Below are positions 47,601 to 57,276 of a stretch of DNA of 64,000 nucleotides, piece after piece. The stretch's first letter is position 1; each line of letters opens with the position of its first letter. Made by a program: the position numbers and the translations under genes. The DNA is taken from the NCBI GenBank assembly GCA_963922205.1, contig CAWUHX010000022.1:496001-560000 (forward strand), written 5' to 3'. The notes below the pieces were generated by a model, which did no database searches, was not told the DNA's origin, and worked only from the letters and a program-made list of their open reading frames with translations. The DNA comes from Romanomermis culicivorax. Taxonomy: Eukaryota > Nematoda > Enoplea > Mermithida > Mermithidae.

Positions 47601-50112
47601 TGTGGACGCTAGAAATAACAATTTCCGAATTCTACTCATAAACGAAACGAACAAAGGGATAAAATTGCGTAGCAATGAGTTGATAGCAAAATCAAAAACG
47701 AAAGTCGTGGGGCCAGAATTCGACGAAAAGATACATCAACTTCAGTCAGAACCTCAAATTCAACAGCAGAGTGAACCAGAATTCATCAAAATCATAACGC
47801 AACTAGTGAAAGAATCAAGTATCGATCGAGAAGGGCAACAACAACTTATGAACGTCCTACTTAAACATAGGCATGCATTTAGTATGAAAAACAACCCTTT
47901 GACGATGACCCATGAGGCACAACATAGAATCGACACAGGAGACGCGTTGCCGGTCCAAAAGCACTACTGGAGAGCCCCTATAATGCAAAGAGATATTATC
48001 CGTGAACATGTAAAGGATATGATGGAAAAAGGGGTCATTGAGCCCTCTAGAAGCCCTTGGGCTGCACCATTGTTTTTAGTGGGCAAGAAAGATGGCACTT
48101 TGAGACCAGTAGTTGATTACAGAGGAATTAACCAAGTAACGAAAGATGATAAATTTCCGATACCACGAATTGACGACTACTTAGATGCGTTAGGAGGTGC
48201 ATGCTATTTTTCGACTTTGGATTTAAAGTCCGGGTACTGGCTGGTACCAATGCATTCAGAATCGAAGGAAAAGACAGCATTTATATGCCAAGATGGTCTT
48301 TTCCAGTTCAAAGTAATGCCATTCGGGCTTAAAAATGCTCCCGCAGAATTTCAGCGTCTCATGGAGCGAATCCTGTATCCCTATGTGTGGAAAATATGTT
48401 TAGTATATATCGACGATGTGATAATTTTCTCAAAAACCGTCGAGGAGCATTTAGAAAATATAGAGACTATTTTTCGATGTCTGACAAATGCGAACCTTAC
48501 ATTGAAACCTGACAAATGTTCCTTTATGCCAGCCAGCGTAAAATTTTTAGGCCACATATTGGATAGAAATGGAATGTCAGTTGATCCCCAGAAAATAGAA
48601 GCGGTCAAAAATTTTGAAGTACCGAAATCCATCAAGCAGCTACAGAAGTTCTTGGGATTGGTACAATGGTCTAAACGGTTCATACATAACTTAGCTTTCA
48701 TCGCCCAGCCTTTATTTAAAGCCCTCGTAAAGAAGAATAGGAAGGAGAAGTTCGAACTTTCGGAAGAACAGTTAACGGCGTTTAAGGATGTAAAAAACGC
48801 CCTAATGATGGCACCCTTCCTTCGGTACCCAATATTTGATGGATCGGCGAAATTTGTGATTCAAACTGACGCCTTGGGGACAGCGATAGGTGCGATTTTG
48901 TACCAGGAAACACAAAATGATCGCTGGACAATAGCCTATTCGAGTAGAGTTCTAAACGATGCTGAAACAAGATATTCCACAACAGAGAGAGAGTGTCTAG
49001 CCGTGGTCTATGGGTTCAAGCAATACCCACACTACGTTATGGGGTTTAGGGTCACAATTAGAACAGATCATAAACCCCTTACGTGGCTTTCCGCAGAAAA
49101 ACAACAAAATCAAAGGTTGTTGAAATGGGCTTTATATCTTGGACAGTTTAACTATACATTCGAATATGTAGCCGGATGCGAAAATGCCTTTGCAGATTTT
49201 TTATCAAGATCCAAAGAGAAAGAGAAGATCCGAAACAAGAAGCAAGAAAGTAATGAAGAAATTGAGGATAAAAATGTGAATATAGAACCAGAATGCATGG
49301 CAGTAATGAGAGCCATGACGAGACAAATGCTTGAGCCCGAAGCACAAGAGACATTCATTGACCCCCCACCACCAACGCAAAAAGAAATAGATCAAACGCC
49401 AGAGGAAGCGAAAAAGGAGTCCGAATTATTCTCTCTGGAATTGATCAAGAAACAACAGCGATTAGACTCGAAGTTGGTGGATATTTTCCGGAATATCGGT
49501 GAAAATAGCTCAAGAAAATACTTCAACAGTTTTCACTTGGAAAATGAAGTACTATACCGGGAAAATATCCATGGAAGAAATCAGTTAGTAATTCCCTCCA
49601 AGCTTAGGCACCTGGTTCTGCATCAATACCACGGCGATACCTTAATGGGCCATCAAGGGATAGATAGAATTATTGCCGCAATTGGGAATAAATTTTGGTG
49701 GTCAAATATGGAAGACGACATTATTAAGTGGATAAAATCCTGCGTCGTATGCCAATTATGTCGCCCAATAGCAAACCCAATTCAACCACTCAACCCCATA
49801 CCTGTTTCCTACCCTTGGGAAATAGTAGCTACCAATGTGGTTAGTATTTCGCCCCTACGAGAAAAGAGACCATACGTTATCGTATTTATGGATTATTTCA
49901 CGAAATGGGTGGAGGCCAAATGTATTCCCGACCAAAAAGCCGATACCATAGTAAAGGCATTCATGGAAAAAGTAATTTATACCCACGGGACGCCAAAACA
50001 CTTGCTGAGCGACCAGGGCTCAGCATATATGTCTGAATTAATGCGCGACGTGTGCGATCTCCTGAAAATAAAGAAAATAAATATGACACCATACCACCCG
50101 CTCCCCCCATAG
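44650..50112 (+). CDS. Gag-Pol polyprotein (Gag, protease, RT, RNase H, truncated integrase)
   Basis: One frame of 1,820 codons from ATG at 44650. Gag occupies roughly residues 1-690, with a charged coiled-coil-like region (about 150-270) and a CX2HX4HX4C zinc-knuckle variant near residue 587 ([14 protein letters not shown]). The protease has DTGA at about 773. The reverse transcriptase has YIDD at 1253-1256, preceded by [12 protein letters not shown]. RNase H begins near 1400 ([16 protein letters not shown]). The integrase has the zinc domain (about 1657-1700, ending CVVCQLC) and a core. In the core, the first catalytic Asp position reads Asn (VATNVV, residue 1729), the second is present (LLSDQGSAY, 1788), and the frame ends just before the catalytic Glu. 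Gag and Pol are fused with no frameshift. The copy is therefore defective for integration. Confidence 0.93.
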   Translation: MKKVSKPKLTVRKQPGRRPKVTLLQTEVTKEDHAERMANMEATIEQVAKKFANLPEDSDKDQTIDAETYDYANHRIQMSSDSVSSFEKISLPPETNAVSFYNSRYTPTIPKSDAKIDIETKPKNETERLTNGNLQDVATLAILESMQRAVDKLTNAVNVERTKAALREQEILEQLMRERAERKLWEEKFREQEQQNSRKIMEEVEKQMRELMKKMNTKPDEKIYNPGDMEILQSEPVKDHLDRSLERKLNWFENHLAQAQAQGAQHRMMEEEIPTTSWNHGREQPTSGGSPRNRQEYGRYCEDPEKRMKIILSRMKNKEISDKMEAPEILNFFACLEGTFKPEDTEDLRIEVLWRCCDFETSTYVDKNGSYEEGKASVIRMIAPKMDTPALRRELHDMKKRKGETTKDFLPRIKTYVHLLNYEKTENERNRIVIETYFHKAPVYVQTRMEGRLHEFKNIASLAEFVNKLKANTTAWKEFSEEQEDSEDDRLNQVYENRRFNNLQIRQQDSSIGQQKQIARPQQIFPPPSVFQNPVSHQDIMKMVNDAIRNQGPSALNPWGVNSNPNNVQYNNLPDRVLGNPYRRPYCSYHKLNSHSSENCFILHPELIQPTDQGRSWNRGNNFYNRNFDHRGGFVNRGRAGFANFGQRMPYHNNVEQNSNVAYYYRQNNVPQPPPNIVPSTSSQPINNPPNNSINVINSQEAKKQDKPEVIALDGVLIENYELSLANVINSTSEAKPRLANDNEHLFLENFRKCQPLLIPVKICGEEFKALIDTGAQSSFMRTDTASRLLNISKTKFPILNSVVTAVGKRVTTYGPTFIYVGTGFGNFLARFALLDNLNEGIILGLDFLTHPSIQASIDFRKGHIRLVNVERQIISEMLFDDAQMPSRLPIPTNPMVLDYVSIKEEIKEEDLPELESDDDQEQVMRITEMNEETFIWTKNGTYIPPNTTSFVQAVVWPQKDWTKGPIVVEETGKDTLFDVDASIVDARNNNFRILLINETNKGIKLRSNELIAKSKTKVVGPEFDEKIHQLQSEPQIQQQSEPEFIKIITQLVKESSIDREGQQQLMNVLLKHRHAFSMKNNPLTMTHEAQHRIDTGDALPVQKHYWRAPIMQRDIIREHVKDMMEKGVIEPSRSPWAAPLFLVGKKDGTLRPVVDYRGINQVTKDDKFPIPRIDDYLDALGGACYFSTLDLKSGYWLVPMHSESKEKTAFICQDGLFQFKVMPFGLKNAPAEFQRLMERILYPYVWKICLVYIDDVIIFSKTVEEHLENIETIFRCLTNANLTLKPDKCSFMPASVKFLGHILDRNGMSVDPQKIEAVKNFEVPKSIKQLQKFLGLVQWSKRFIHNLAFIAQPLFKALVKKNRKEKFELSEEQLTAFKDVKNALMMAPFLRYPIFDGSAKFVIQTDALGTAIGAILYQETQNDRWTIAYSSRVLNDAETRYSTTERECLAVVYGFKQYPHYVMGFRVTIRTDHKPLTWLSAEKQQNQRLLKWALYLGQFNYTFEYVAGCENAFADFLSRSKEKEKIRNKKQESNEEIEDKNVNIEPECMAVMRAMTRQMLEPEAQETFIDPPPPTQKEIDQTPEEAKKESELFSLELIKKQQRLDSKLVDIFRNIGENSSRKYFNSFHLENEVLYRENIHGRNQLVIPSKLRHLVLHQYHGDTLMGHQGIDRIIAAIGNKFWWSNMEDDIIKWIKSCVVCQLCRPIANPIQPLNPIPVSYPWEIVATNVVSISPLREKRPYVIVFMDYFTKWVEAKCIPDQKADTIVKAFMEKVIYTHGTPKHLLSDQGSAYMSELMRDVCDLLKIKKINMTPYHPLPP

Positions 50113-50533
50113 TCTATTGTATGGACACGAGGCAAGGTTTCAGATAGATAATGATATCCCAAGGCCAATAATTGTTCAAAACAATTACGAGACGTATAAA
50201 TACATGTTAACGGAACACCTCCTTAACACGTACAAAATTATAAATGAAAATCATAAAAAATCGGCGGCCGAAAGAAAATTACAGTATGACAGGAAGGCTC
50301 GCGAAAAGACGTTCCAAACGGGTGAACTTGTCCTCTATCAGAAAGGAATTATAAAAGGGAAAGCCGACACAACAAATGACGGTCCCTATGAAGTAATTGA
50401 AACACAGAATTTAGATAAAAATGTCATAAAAATACGCTGCGCCGGGAAACCAGATTCGTGGGTACAAATAGTTTCTGTAAATCGCGTAATGCCTTTTGTT
50501 ACGCGGACACCTGATTTTTACTGTAGTTTATAA
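50113..50533 (+). pseudogene. C-terminal integrase fragment, out of frame with gag-pol
   Basis: From [10 protein letters not shown] onward the frame resumes Ty3/Gypsy integrase sequence and ends with a GPY/F-type module (GPYEVIETQNLDKN). Compared with the family, the stretch between TPYHP and SLLYGHE, several dozen residues that include the catalytic Glu, is missing, and the reading frame shifts by one at a C-rich junction (CCGCTCCCCCCATAG). An internal deletion in this copy is the simplest reading. An assembly error at the C run is possible. Confidence 0.85.
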
Positions 50534-51230
50534 TTCATTTTATCGTTTTATTTGTGCGTTCCGTTCAAATTTTGTTTTATGTGTCCTTTTTTTTAATGTT
50601 CCCTGTATTATACCTTTCCCATTTTTTTCCCTTTTTCTCCCTTCGAATTTTTTATCGTTCTAACTTATTTTTGGCAATTTTATGGCAGTTTTAGGCAGTT
50701 ATCAAAAAACTACGATGCCGAAAAATTTTTTTTAATGGGCAAAATTATATTTTTTCACGCGCTCGGTGTGAAGAAATCAAAATGTTTATAAGTCCCGAGA
50801 AAACCCTCCCCGAGTTATAGATCCCATAAAGTCGAAGGCGTTATGGAGCTATTTTTTAGATTTCATTTGCAAAATATTACTATATTAATTATTTTCGTTG
50901 ACTGGAGGATTTTTGAAGTCCAAATTCGAACGTGTTATGGCCACGTCCAATTTCGTCGAAGTAGACAATAGTTTCGGGCAGCCGCAAGACCGCCAAGACA
51001 GTACCAATTTTCAAATCAGTAGTAAGTATGAAAGGGTAAAATATGTGGTAGAAATTTTTATTCGGAATGGGACTCTAAATTGACTGCGCGGCAATTTATA
51101 TGCCGAGGATTTTGGGTATTTGAGAGACTGATCAACTCGCCTATGTACAAATTTATTCTTGAGCATTTGAGTCATTTTGTTTCGAAGTTATTATCAAAAG
51201 AATAGGTAAAAAGTTGTGTGAAAATTTTAA
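50534..51230 (+). other. Untranslated spacer between pol and the exonuclease ORF
   Basis: About 700 bp with no long frame. A T-rich stretch at 50575-50660 could serve as a polypyrimidine region for an acceptor, but no single AG stands out. A 61-codon frame (50898-51083) lacks an ATG at its start and is not supported. Confidence 0.5.
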
Positions 51231-51239
51231 GATTATAAC

Positions 51240-54200
51240 GTGCGAAGATTGGTGCGGTCAACAGACATTTTTAATTATTTCACGTCGTTATTCGGTGGGC
51301 CTCACACGGCCATCGAAGAACCTATGTTCCTCACGCCCGAAAATATTAAAGCGTTTAATAAGGCGATAAACCAATCCAAATTCAGAGGACGAATAGTCAT
51401 CGCGTTAGATACCGAAAGTGGAAGGAAACCCAAAACGCCGGGTTCGAAACCCAGCGACACGTTGAGACTCCTAACGATTTGGACTATGTGTGGGAAGAAC
51501 TTCATAGTAGATTTAAAGTTTTGGGACAAGGAACATTTTCATAAGATATACGGCACAATTTTTCGCCAGGAGAATATCATCGTTGGCTTTCACATTCGCG
51601 AAGACATCATGCTAGTCCTGACTAGATTCGGATATTTAGATCAGGAAAGAGAGCTAGCCCGAAAAAAGCGTGACAATATCGATTATATCTTATCATGCTG
51701 TGTCTACGATCTGGAAATCGTATTGGCCGAAATGAAGGATAAAGCAAAAACAAGAATGATAGGAATTAGTCCGGAAGCCCTGAACTTAAAGGCCCTTATG
51801 ACGGAAATTTTATTTCTGTGGGCTGATGCCTTTAAAATTTCGTGGGGCCAATTGAGCTCTTTAGAATTTCGGCAGCTAATGGAAGCGGACAAACTTAACA
51901 TAGAAGTTTTGCGATACGCGACGCTCGACGCGCGCGGATCCCTTCTATGTTTCTTGGCATTGCTACGGTACGGATTCGCCATTGATGTGCAAAACTGTTT
52001 CAAGTTGTATCCTCACAATACCATGGAACCAGAGTTGGTTGCCGATTTAGCTCGAAGATTTCGAGAAACGTTTGAAGATAAATATACGGACCCGCAGTGG
52101 AAAGGTGCATACGGAGTAGAGGAAATGACGGGCAATATCAATGCGTTATATTTTATGATGCGTGGGGAAGCAATCGCAACTTATAAATTATCGGAAGAAC
52201 AAGCGCCTGGAAATTTCTATTGCCCTCCGCATTTCTCGAATAGTGACATCGACCCGCAACCAGTACCCCGCGGTTGGTACCCGTGGATAGAAAGAAAGGT
52301 AAAAGCATCACGGAAAAGGAAAGATACAGAAGAATCGGAAGAAGGGCCCATCAACGATTGGGATTTAGAAGATATACTAGCTGCACGGCAATTCGGACGA
52401 CCAATAGAACCAAGAGAGATGGAAATGAAACAAGGAAGGTGGCCTAGTAAAGTGATTCACTTTACAAATAATGTACGGGAACAGGTATCGTCGCTTAGGG
52501 ACTATTACCATAAAAAAATCAATCGATCGATTGTCCCTGTGGTCAAGGAGTTGTATGAGAAGAATATAAATCCCCTCATTTATTTCTTGTGGCCTCATTC
52601 GGCGCAAGAATGGAGATCTTGGGTGCCAGGATTTACGTCGGGTATGTGGTCCTCGGTATGGAGAAACGAGCAAGAACGAATTGAATTTATGAAATGGATG
52701 GGCCAAGATCTTGTGAACAACAAAATGACCGAGCAAGCAGAACAAATGATGGAACGATATCCGAAGGTACGCACGCAGAAGTCGGTCCAAAATATTTTCT
52801 GCGTACTACCTATAAAATGGATACCGCGTTCCTTAAAGGAACCCGAAGAAGAAATAGAAACGGATTTATGCGAAAATTCTATTTATTTTTTGAATCATAA
52901 CTTTTATAATGTGTTTCACTTTTTGCATGTTCACCCGGCTAGCAAGAATCTCATTTATTGGAATGTTTCCCCGTCTATATTCGAGGCTAAGGACCTATGG
53001 GTCCCCAGCACTTCTACAACTTTCAAATCTGTAACTAAGTGGGACGACTCGGATCTGTTTCCTCAAGTAGAAGTTGTGGTCCCCGCTAGCCAGGGTCCTA
53101 CGGAAAAAACTTCGAAGGAACAGATGGAAATTGTACCCTCTAAAACCGATAATTTGAATGTTTCAGGTACCGAAATGGAACAGGAAAAGCCCGTAGAGGT
53201 GATCATCGCGGATCCCCCTATTGCCAATATACCCGCTACTGATAGTAAAAGTGTCGTAGAGGAGGAAAAAGTAATGGAAATAGTCGAGCCGGAAAGCAAA
53301 ATACAACCTGATGTGGAAAAGCTGACCGAGCAGATAAAAGAGATGAAAGAAAAGATAGAAACGTTGGAAAAAGAGAAATATGGAAAGGCTGCGATTGAGC
53401 TAGCAAAGCAATTGGAGAATGTTAATGCCGAAGAAGAAGAGACAAGCGAAGAACCATATGTGGAAGTCGTTGCCGAAATCGGGAGTGAGGACGAAACTCC
53501 TGAAACTAATGTTTTGCCCGCACCGCCGGTATATGCCAAGGCTGGTGGGCAGAATGTAGAAAATATAACCAACCCCGAGAAATTCGCGAGAGTAATGTAC
53601 AACAAAAGGCAAGAAAAAGAGAAACGAATGGCGCAAGAGGAGAATAAAGCCGAATTGGACAAAGTGAAAAATGGAAAGTTCCAACAACCAGCAGGAAATC
53701 CGAATGACAAAATCAAGTATAGACGAGGCCTCGGAAAACGCGGGCAAGTCCTGAAAAAAGCTTTAAAAGAAGAAAAATACGTCGTAGATTTCCAATATGG
53801 TAGAGTATCTCTGTCGAATCCGTGTGTTCAGAAATACCTTGCGCACATGGATCCCGCTTTGGATGAAGAGGTAGCTCTTATGACAACGGACTTGATAAAT
53901 CGTATCTACGATGAAGCGGGAGTCGAAATAGAAACAATACGCTACTATGAATTGCAATTCCACGTGTTGCAGGCGAATCTACCTGAAAAATTGTGGAACA
54001 TTTTCGAACTTCAATTGGCCGAATGGACTACAACTCGGCCTCCATGGAAAGCGTACGAAGCCGCGGTATGGGCCTGCGCCTGTTTATTCATGAAATTGTC
54101 GCGGTTAAGCAGAATTCCACAAAATTTCGCCGGATTCCACTATCAGGCTCATGCTTACGTTACTATGAAATTACACCGCGAATTTAACGCCAGACAAGAA

Positions 54201-54794
54201 GGAGCAGGTAGTAATTTTCATACATTATACGCCTCTTGCCAGTCTAAGGCAGCGGGACTAGCATATACAATTGCTAAGGCCGTCCTGCAGGATAAGAAAG
54301 ACCCCAAACCGAAATATGCGAATATTCAAGTCTGGAAGAAAGAAACTGATAATACTGATCCCCTCATATGTTTTTGGGAAGTGATCGATAGAAAGAAGGC
54401 TCATGATCTTTTAGAAGTCGAAAAAAGCTTAAAAAAGAAAATCGGATACCGAGTCAAGCACCCCTACAGTAGGCCTGCGGCAGGTAGGGTATCCAAACAT
54501 TGGACTAGAAAAGATGATGATAAACGAAAAAGAGAAAAATCGGTGACGCCAGAGAAGGAAAGGAAAAGGAGATACGAAAGTCGGCACCGGGACGAAAGTC
54601 GCTATGAAAAATCGATGTCGAAAGAAAAAAGACAAAGAGAAAATGAAGAAGAAAGTTGGCGCAAAGAAATTGAAGAGTATGAAGAAAAGTTCAAACGAAA
54701 GGAAAAAGAGAAAAGAGAATTGGAAGAACGGAAGGGGAACCGAAAGTCTCGAAGCCGAAAGAGGACACCGGGATATTATCAACATGATGATTGA
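51240..54794 (+). CDS. ORF3: RNase D/WRN-like DEDDy exonuclease protein of an LTR retrotransposon
   Basis: The open frame starts after a stop at 51228-51230. The first in-frame ATG is at 51324, giving 1,156 residues (numbering below counts from 51240). Residues 50-245 form a DEDDy 3'-5' exonuclease domain. ExoI is IVIALDTESG with D57 and E59. ExoII is IVGFHIREDIMLV with D122. ExoIII is YATLDARGSL with Y226 and D230. Between them lies the usual L-x-L...W...L helical region (ISWGQLSSLEF). All four metal-binding acids and the Tyr are present. Residues 260-580 are Trp-rich and of unknown fold. Residues 590-750 are acidic with a coiled coil. Residues 840-1060 form a second unknown domain (NPCVQKYLAHMDPALDEEV). 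Residues 1075-1184 are an Arg/Lys/Glu/Ser-rich tail. It lies where env sits in errantiviruses. It likely acts on nucleic acid during replication or against host RNA; the role is inference. Confidence 0.9.
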   Translation: MRRLVRSTDIFNYFTSLFGGPHTAIEEPMFLTPENIKAFNKAINQSKFRGRIVIALDTESGRKPKTPGSKPSDTLRLLTIWTMCGKNFIVDLKFWDKEHFHKIYGTIFRQENIIVGFHIREDIMLVLTRFGYLDQERELARKKRDNIDYILSCCVYDLEIVLAEMKDKAKTRMIGISPEALNLKALMTEILFLWADAFKISWGQLSSLEFRQLMEADKLNIEVLRYATLDARGSLLCFLALLRYGFAIDVQNCFKLYPHNTMEPELVADLARRFRETFEDKYTDPQWKGAYGVEEMTGNINALYFMMRGEAIATYKLSEEQAPGNFYCPPHFSNSDIDPQPVPRGWYPWIERKVKASRKRKDTEESEEGPINDWDLEDILAARQFGRPIEPREMEMKQGRWPSKVIHFTNNVREQVSSLRDYYHKKINRSIVPVVKELYEKNINPLIYFLWPHSAQEWRSWVPGFTSGMWSSVWRNEQERIEFMKWMGQDLVNNKMTEQAEQMMERYPKVRTQKSVQNIFCVLPIKWIPRSLKEPEEEIETDLCENSIYFLNHNFYNVFHFLHVHPASKNLIYWNVSPSIFEAKDLWVPSTSTTFKSVTKWDDSDLFPQVEVVVPASQGPTEKTSKEQMEIVPSKTDNLNVSGTEMEQEKPVEVIIADPPIANIPATDSKSVVEEEKVMEIVEPESKIQPDVEKLTEQIKEMKEKIETLEKEKYGKAAIELAKQLENVNAEEEETSEEPYVEVVAEIGSEDETPETNVLPAPPVYAKAGGQNVENITNPEKFARVMYNKRQEKEKRMAQEENKAELDKVKNGKFQQPAGNPNDKIKYRRGLGKRGQVLKKALKEEKYVVDFQYGRVSLSNPCVQKYLAHMDPALDEEVALMTTDLINRIYDEAGVEIETIRYYELQFHVLQANLPEKLWNIFELQLAEWTTTRPPWKAYEAAVWACACLFMKLSRLSRIPQNFAGFHYQAHAYVTMKLHREFNARQEGAGSNFHTLYASCQSKAAGLAYTIAKAVLQDKKDPKPKYANIQVWKKETDNTDPLICFWEVIDRKKAHDLLEVEKSLKKKIGYRVKHPYSRPAAGRVSKHWTRKDDDKRKREKSVTPEKERKRRYESRHRDESRYEKSMSKEKRQRENEEESWRKEIEEYEEKFKRKEKEKRELEERKGNRKSRSRKRTPGYYQHDD

Positions 54795-55316
54795 TTGGAC
54801 GTGTCCTACTCCAGTCGAACGGCTTCACTGGATAGGCCTAGAGCCAATGAATCGAGTCAACAAGGAGTATCCATGGCCGACCGGAATGCAATGATGAAAG
54901 CGCAGCAGCAGCAATTACCGTATATGCCGCCGAACTACCCGGGATTGCCTATGGTAGGAGTTGATTGTATGAATCGCCCTCTTTTTTCAGGCCAAGTATT
55001 GCCCAATCCAATGATACCTCCTCCACCGCAATTTCAAGTACCGCAATTTCCGGTTTTGCAATTCCAGCCGGGGCAACCGCAATATTATCATCAATTCTTG
55101 GTTCTGCCCAGCCTTCAAATGCGGCTGCCCACGATGATTCCGCCGATACGTAATGTACAAAGTGAAGAAAGAATGGAAATTCCGGGGACTTCGACGGGTA
55201 CGCAACCGCCCCAAAGACCGCCGTCAACGGGAAACCCCGATTACATATCGCCGATGAAGAGAGAAAACGGTATCGGTCAGCCTGGGCGGGACCACAGTGG
55301 TAATAGACAAAAGTAA
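54795..55316 (+). CDS. ORF4: proline/glutamine-rich extension in frame with ORF3
   Basis: This frame begins directly after the TGA stop of ORF3 (54792-54794) with no frame change and runs 173 codons to TAA. The first ATG is at 54873 (MADRNAMMKAQQQQLPYMPP). The composition is Pro-, Gln- and Phe-rich (PPPQFQVPQFPVLQFQPGQP). It has no known domain, membrane segment or signal. Either it is translated separately from 54873, or by readthrough of the UGA, or ORF3 and ORF4 were once one ORF of about 1,358 codons split by a nonsense mutation in this copy. Confidence 0.6.
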   Translation: MDVSYSSRTASLDRPRANESSQQGVSMADRNAMMKAQQQQLPYMPPNYPGLPMVGVDCMNRPLFSGQVLPNPMIPPPPQFQVPQFPVLQFQPGQPQYYHQFLVLPSLQMRLPTMIPPIRNVQSEERMEIPGTSTGTQPPQRPPSTGNPDYISPMKRENGIGQPGRDHSGNRQK

Positions 55317-56470
55317 ATTTTTTGTTAAAAGTGACCCCGCTCTTTGTGAGGTCATCATAAAAGTAATTATTTCACTTTGTAAATTTTTCCGATATTTCAA
55401 AGGTTACTTATTTTTTCTTTTCCGAGCGTTAGTATTACCAAATGAAAAAACCAGTTGTGCCACTTTAAAATTTGCCTTAAAATTGCCTCTCGTACTAATC
55501 TCAGTAGTTTGTTTCGTTTATTTTTCCGTCTGTGTTTTGTTTTATTCGAATCTGCGCGAAGATATTTTGTACCTCTTTTTCGGTGAATTTGTAAATTATA
55601 ATCCAATTTTTGTATTTTCGTAAATTTTGACCATTCTTTTCCTTCCAAAGCAGTCACCAACTAACATCGTGCAGGGTGTAGGCAGCTTTCACGCAACCAT
55701 TTCTATATTTTTCTTTATCCTTTTTTCCAAAACATATTTTCACTTCAAATTCTTTTTTTTTGTGGCACAGACCGTGTTATCGGTTTAAGCTTACCTTTTA
55801 ATAAGGCAGATTCACTTTAACAACAAATACCATAAATATTTTTGGTTCAAAATCTAGACAGCCAAAGGGCCAGAGGATTTGGTTTTCAGGCATCCTTTCT
55901 CCCTGGGGCCAGATAATACCAAAGGCGTTGGGGGGCCAGTGTCCGGCCAAGGGGCCAGAGGAGCAACGGCGGCGGAAATTTCGAAAGTCTTGCGGGCTCT
56001 CCACATTCAACAACCCCCCCTCCGGAGAGGACGGAGACGAAGGCCACAATCGGTGATGGAGGAGCCGCCAATACTAAGCACATCGACAGCAGTGGGGAGC
56101 AGCCCACAACCTAACTCGGGCACCGCGGGGGTCGCCGCCGGTCAAATGATTTTATTTTTATTTTTGGTCAAATTCAGCCCGAGTGCCGCGAATGCTATTC
56201 GTTCAAACATTCTATTCTTTTTATTCGGGTAAATGGGCCCACGGGGCATTCTTATTAGTGAACTTTTAGCGTTGGGGGTAGCATCGGGCGCCATCGACCC
56301 CATAGTTGGAAAGATACCGTTCGATACGGGCGTTTTAGTTTTATTGGTTTTATTGCGTCAACGGCGTGTAGCGTCGTTTTTGAACATTTGGAGTCCTCGG
56401 CATCGGGAGTCTGGGGCCCTTGGGGGACCTCCTGACTTTTCCCTTCGCTGGCGGGAAAAGTCTTGCCTTT
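55317..56470 (+). other. 3' region of the retrotransposon without a secure gene
   Basis: A T-rich stretch (55320-55800) is followed by a GC-rich one (55900-56480). An ATG-less frame with one hydrophobic segment (LVLISVVCFVYFSVCVLFYS) spans 55297-55623. A frame at 55879-56232 (first ATG 56056) ends in TAA directly before an ATG at 56233, whose frame (MGPRGILISELLALG) is hydrophobic and runs into the LTR. These could be remnants of a small membrane protein, but I cannot support any as a gene. Confidence 0.4.
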
Positions 56471-56483
56471 GGGGGGGGAGGGA
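56471..56483 (+). other. Polypurine tract
   Basis: GGGGGGGGAGGGA directly abuts the 3' LTR, the standard site for plus-strand priming. Confidence 0.85.
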
Positions 56484-57276
56484 TGTCAGAGGGTCAATTC
56501 CTCTGACCTTTGGTCCTCTAATTACCTCACTTTCATTTTCTAAAGTTCCTTTGTTGTTAAAGTGCTTTCATTTATTCTTAGGTAAACAAACTGGTAAAAC
56601 GGTTTGTGTCACATACATTTTTTTGGTTCAAAATACATAAATGGTGGCGCGAATGTTTTGCATGCAACTGGCAAGTCGATGTTAGACGCGTTGCAGTATG
56701 TTTTTTCATTATTAATTTTACTTATTATTGTCGTCTGGTCGCTCTTTTTATTGCGTCTTCAGAGAAGACTCGCGGTAACTGAGGAAGGATTGAAAGCGCA
56801 TTCGCCGTTCGGATTATTGTGCGCTTTTGGATTTCGTGTCCCGGATTCATCTTGAGGACTCCCGCGACCTGAGGAGATTTTTGACGTTCAAACTTGATCG
56901 AGGAGATTAGTGAGTAGTGGTTCAGGAGTTTGATAGACCATTTTGTCTTTGGACAAACGTTCAGCTTAGGTTGTGGATTGAGATACCCGGAAGTCCCTGG
57001 GGCTCTGTGCACAGGGACGAAAAGAAGGGTCAGCGACATAGGGAGGAAACCAGCGTTTGTGTTCACACTTTGGCACTTTGCATTCCGTTTATCACTTGCT
57101 CTCACTGTTGTATTTACACTGTTGTCATTTCCAAAATAAATATCTTCGTTCATCAAGTCTCCGTGACCTGCAGTAGGATCGTAGTCAGTACCGGGTTAGC
57201 GTCAGAGGCCGTACCAGATTGGATCTCCCGAGAACCGCAGCTAGGTAGCCGAGGGCATACGACCACATATACGACA
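56484..57276 (+). repeat. 3' long terminal repeat (793 bp)
   Basis: It starts TGTCAGAGGG and ends TATACGACA. It matches the 5' LTR with about 17 substitutions and one T-run length difference by eye. It is followed by GATG. Confidence 0.95.

Larger units (their letters stand above)
43825..57276 (+). mobile_element. Ty3/Gypsy LTR retrotransposon with an extra exonuclease ORF
   Basis: The element is 13,452 bp, long for a Ty3/Gypsy element. The order is LTR, primer site, fused gag-pol (protease, RT, RNase H, integrase), a third ORF with an RNase D-like exonuclease domain, an in-frame proline-rich extension, a 1.1-kb region, a polypurine tract, LTR. The RT-RNaseH-integrase order defines Ty3/Gypsy. 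LTRs begin TG and end CA and are flanked by GATG on both sides. The LTRs differ by about 17 substitutions and one 1-bp indel by eye, roughly 2 percent, so the insertion is not fresh. The integrase is broken, and the other large frames are open. Confidence 0.93.

Noticed and set aside
50898..51083. Small ORF between pol and ORF3
   Set aside because: It lacks an ATG at its start and has no recognisable composition.
53063..53716. Long open frame of 217 codons on the - strand inside the exonuclease ORF
   Set aside because: It is the antisense of the acidic Glu/Lys-rich region; the Ser/Phe-rich product is the expected shadow of that codon composition.
55297..55623. Candidate env-like membrane protein
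   Set aside because: There is no ATG start, no signal peptide, one hydrophobic stretch, and it overlaps the end of the proline-rich ORF.
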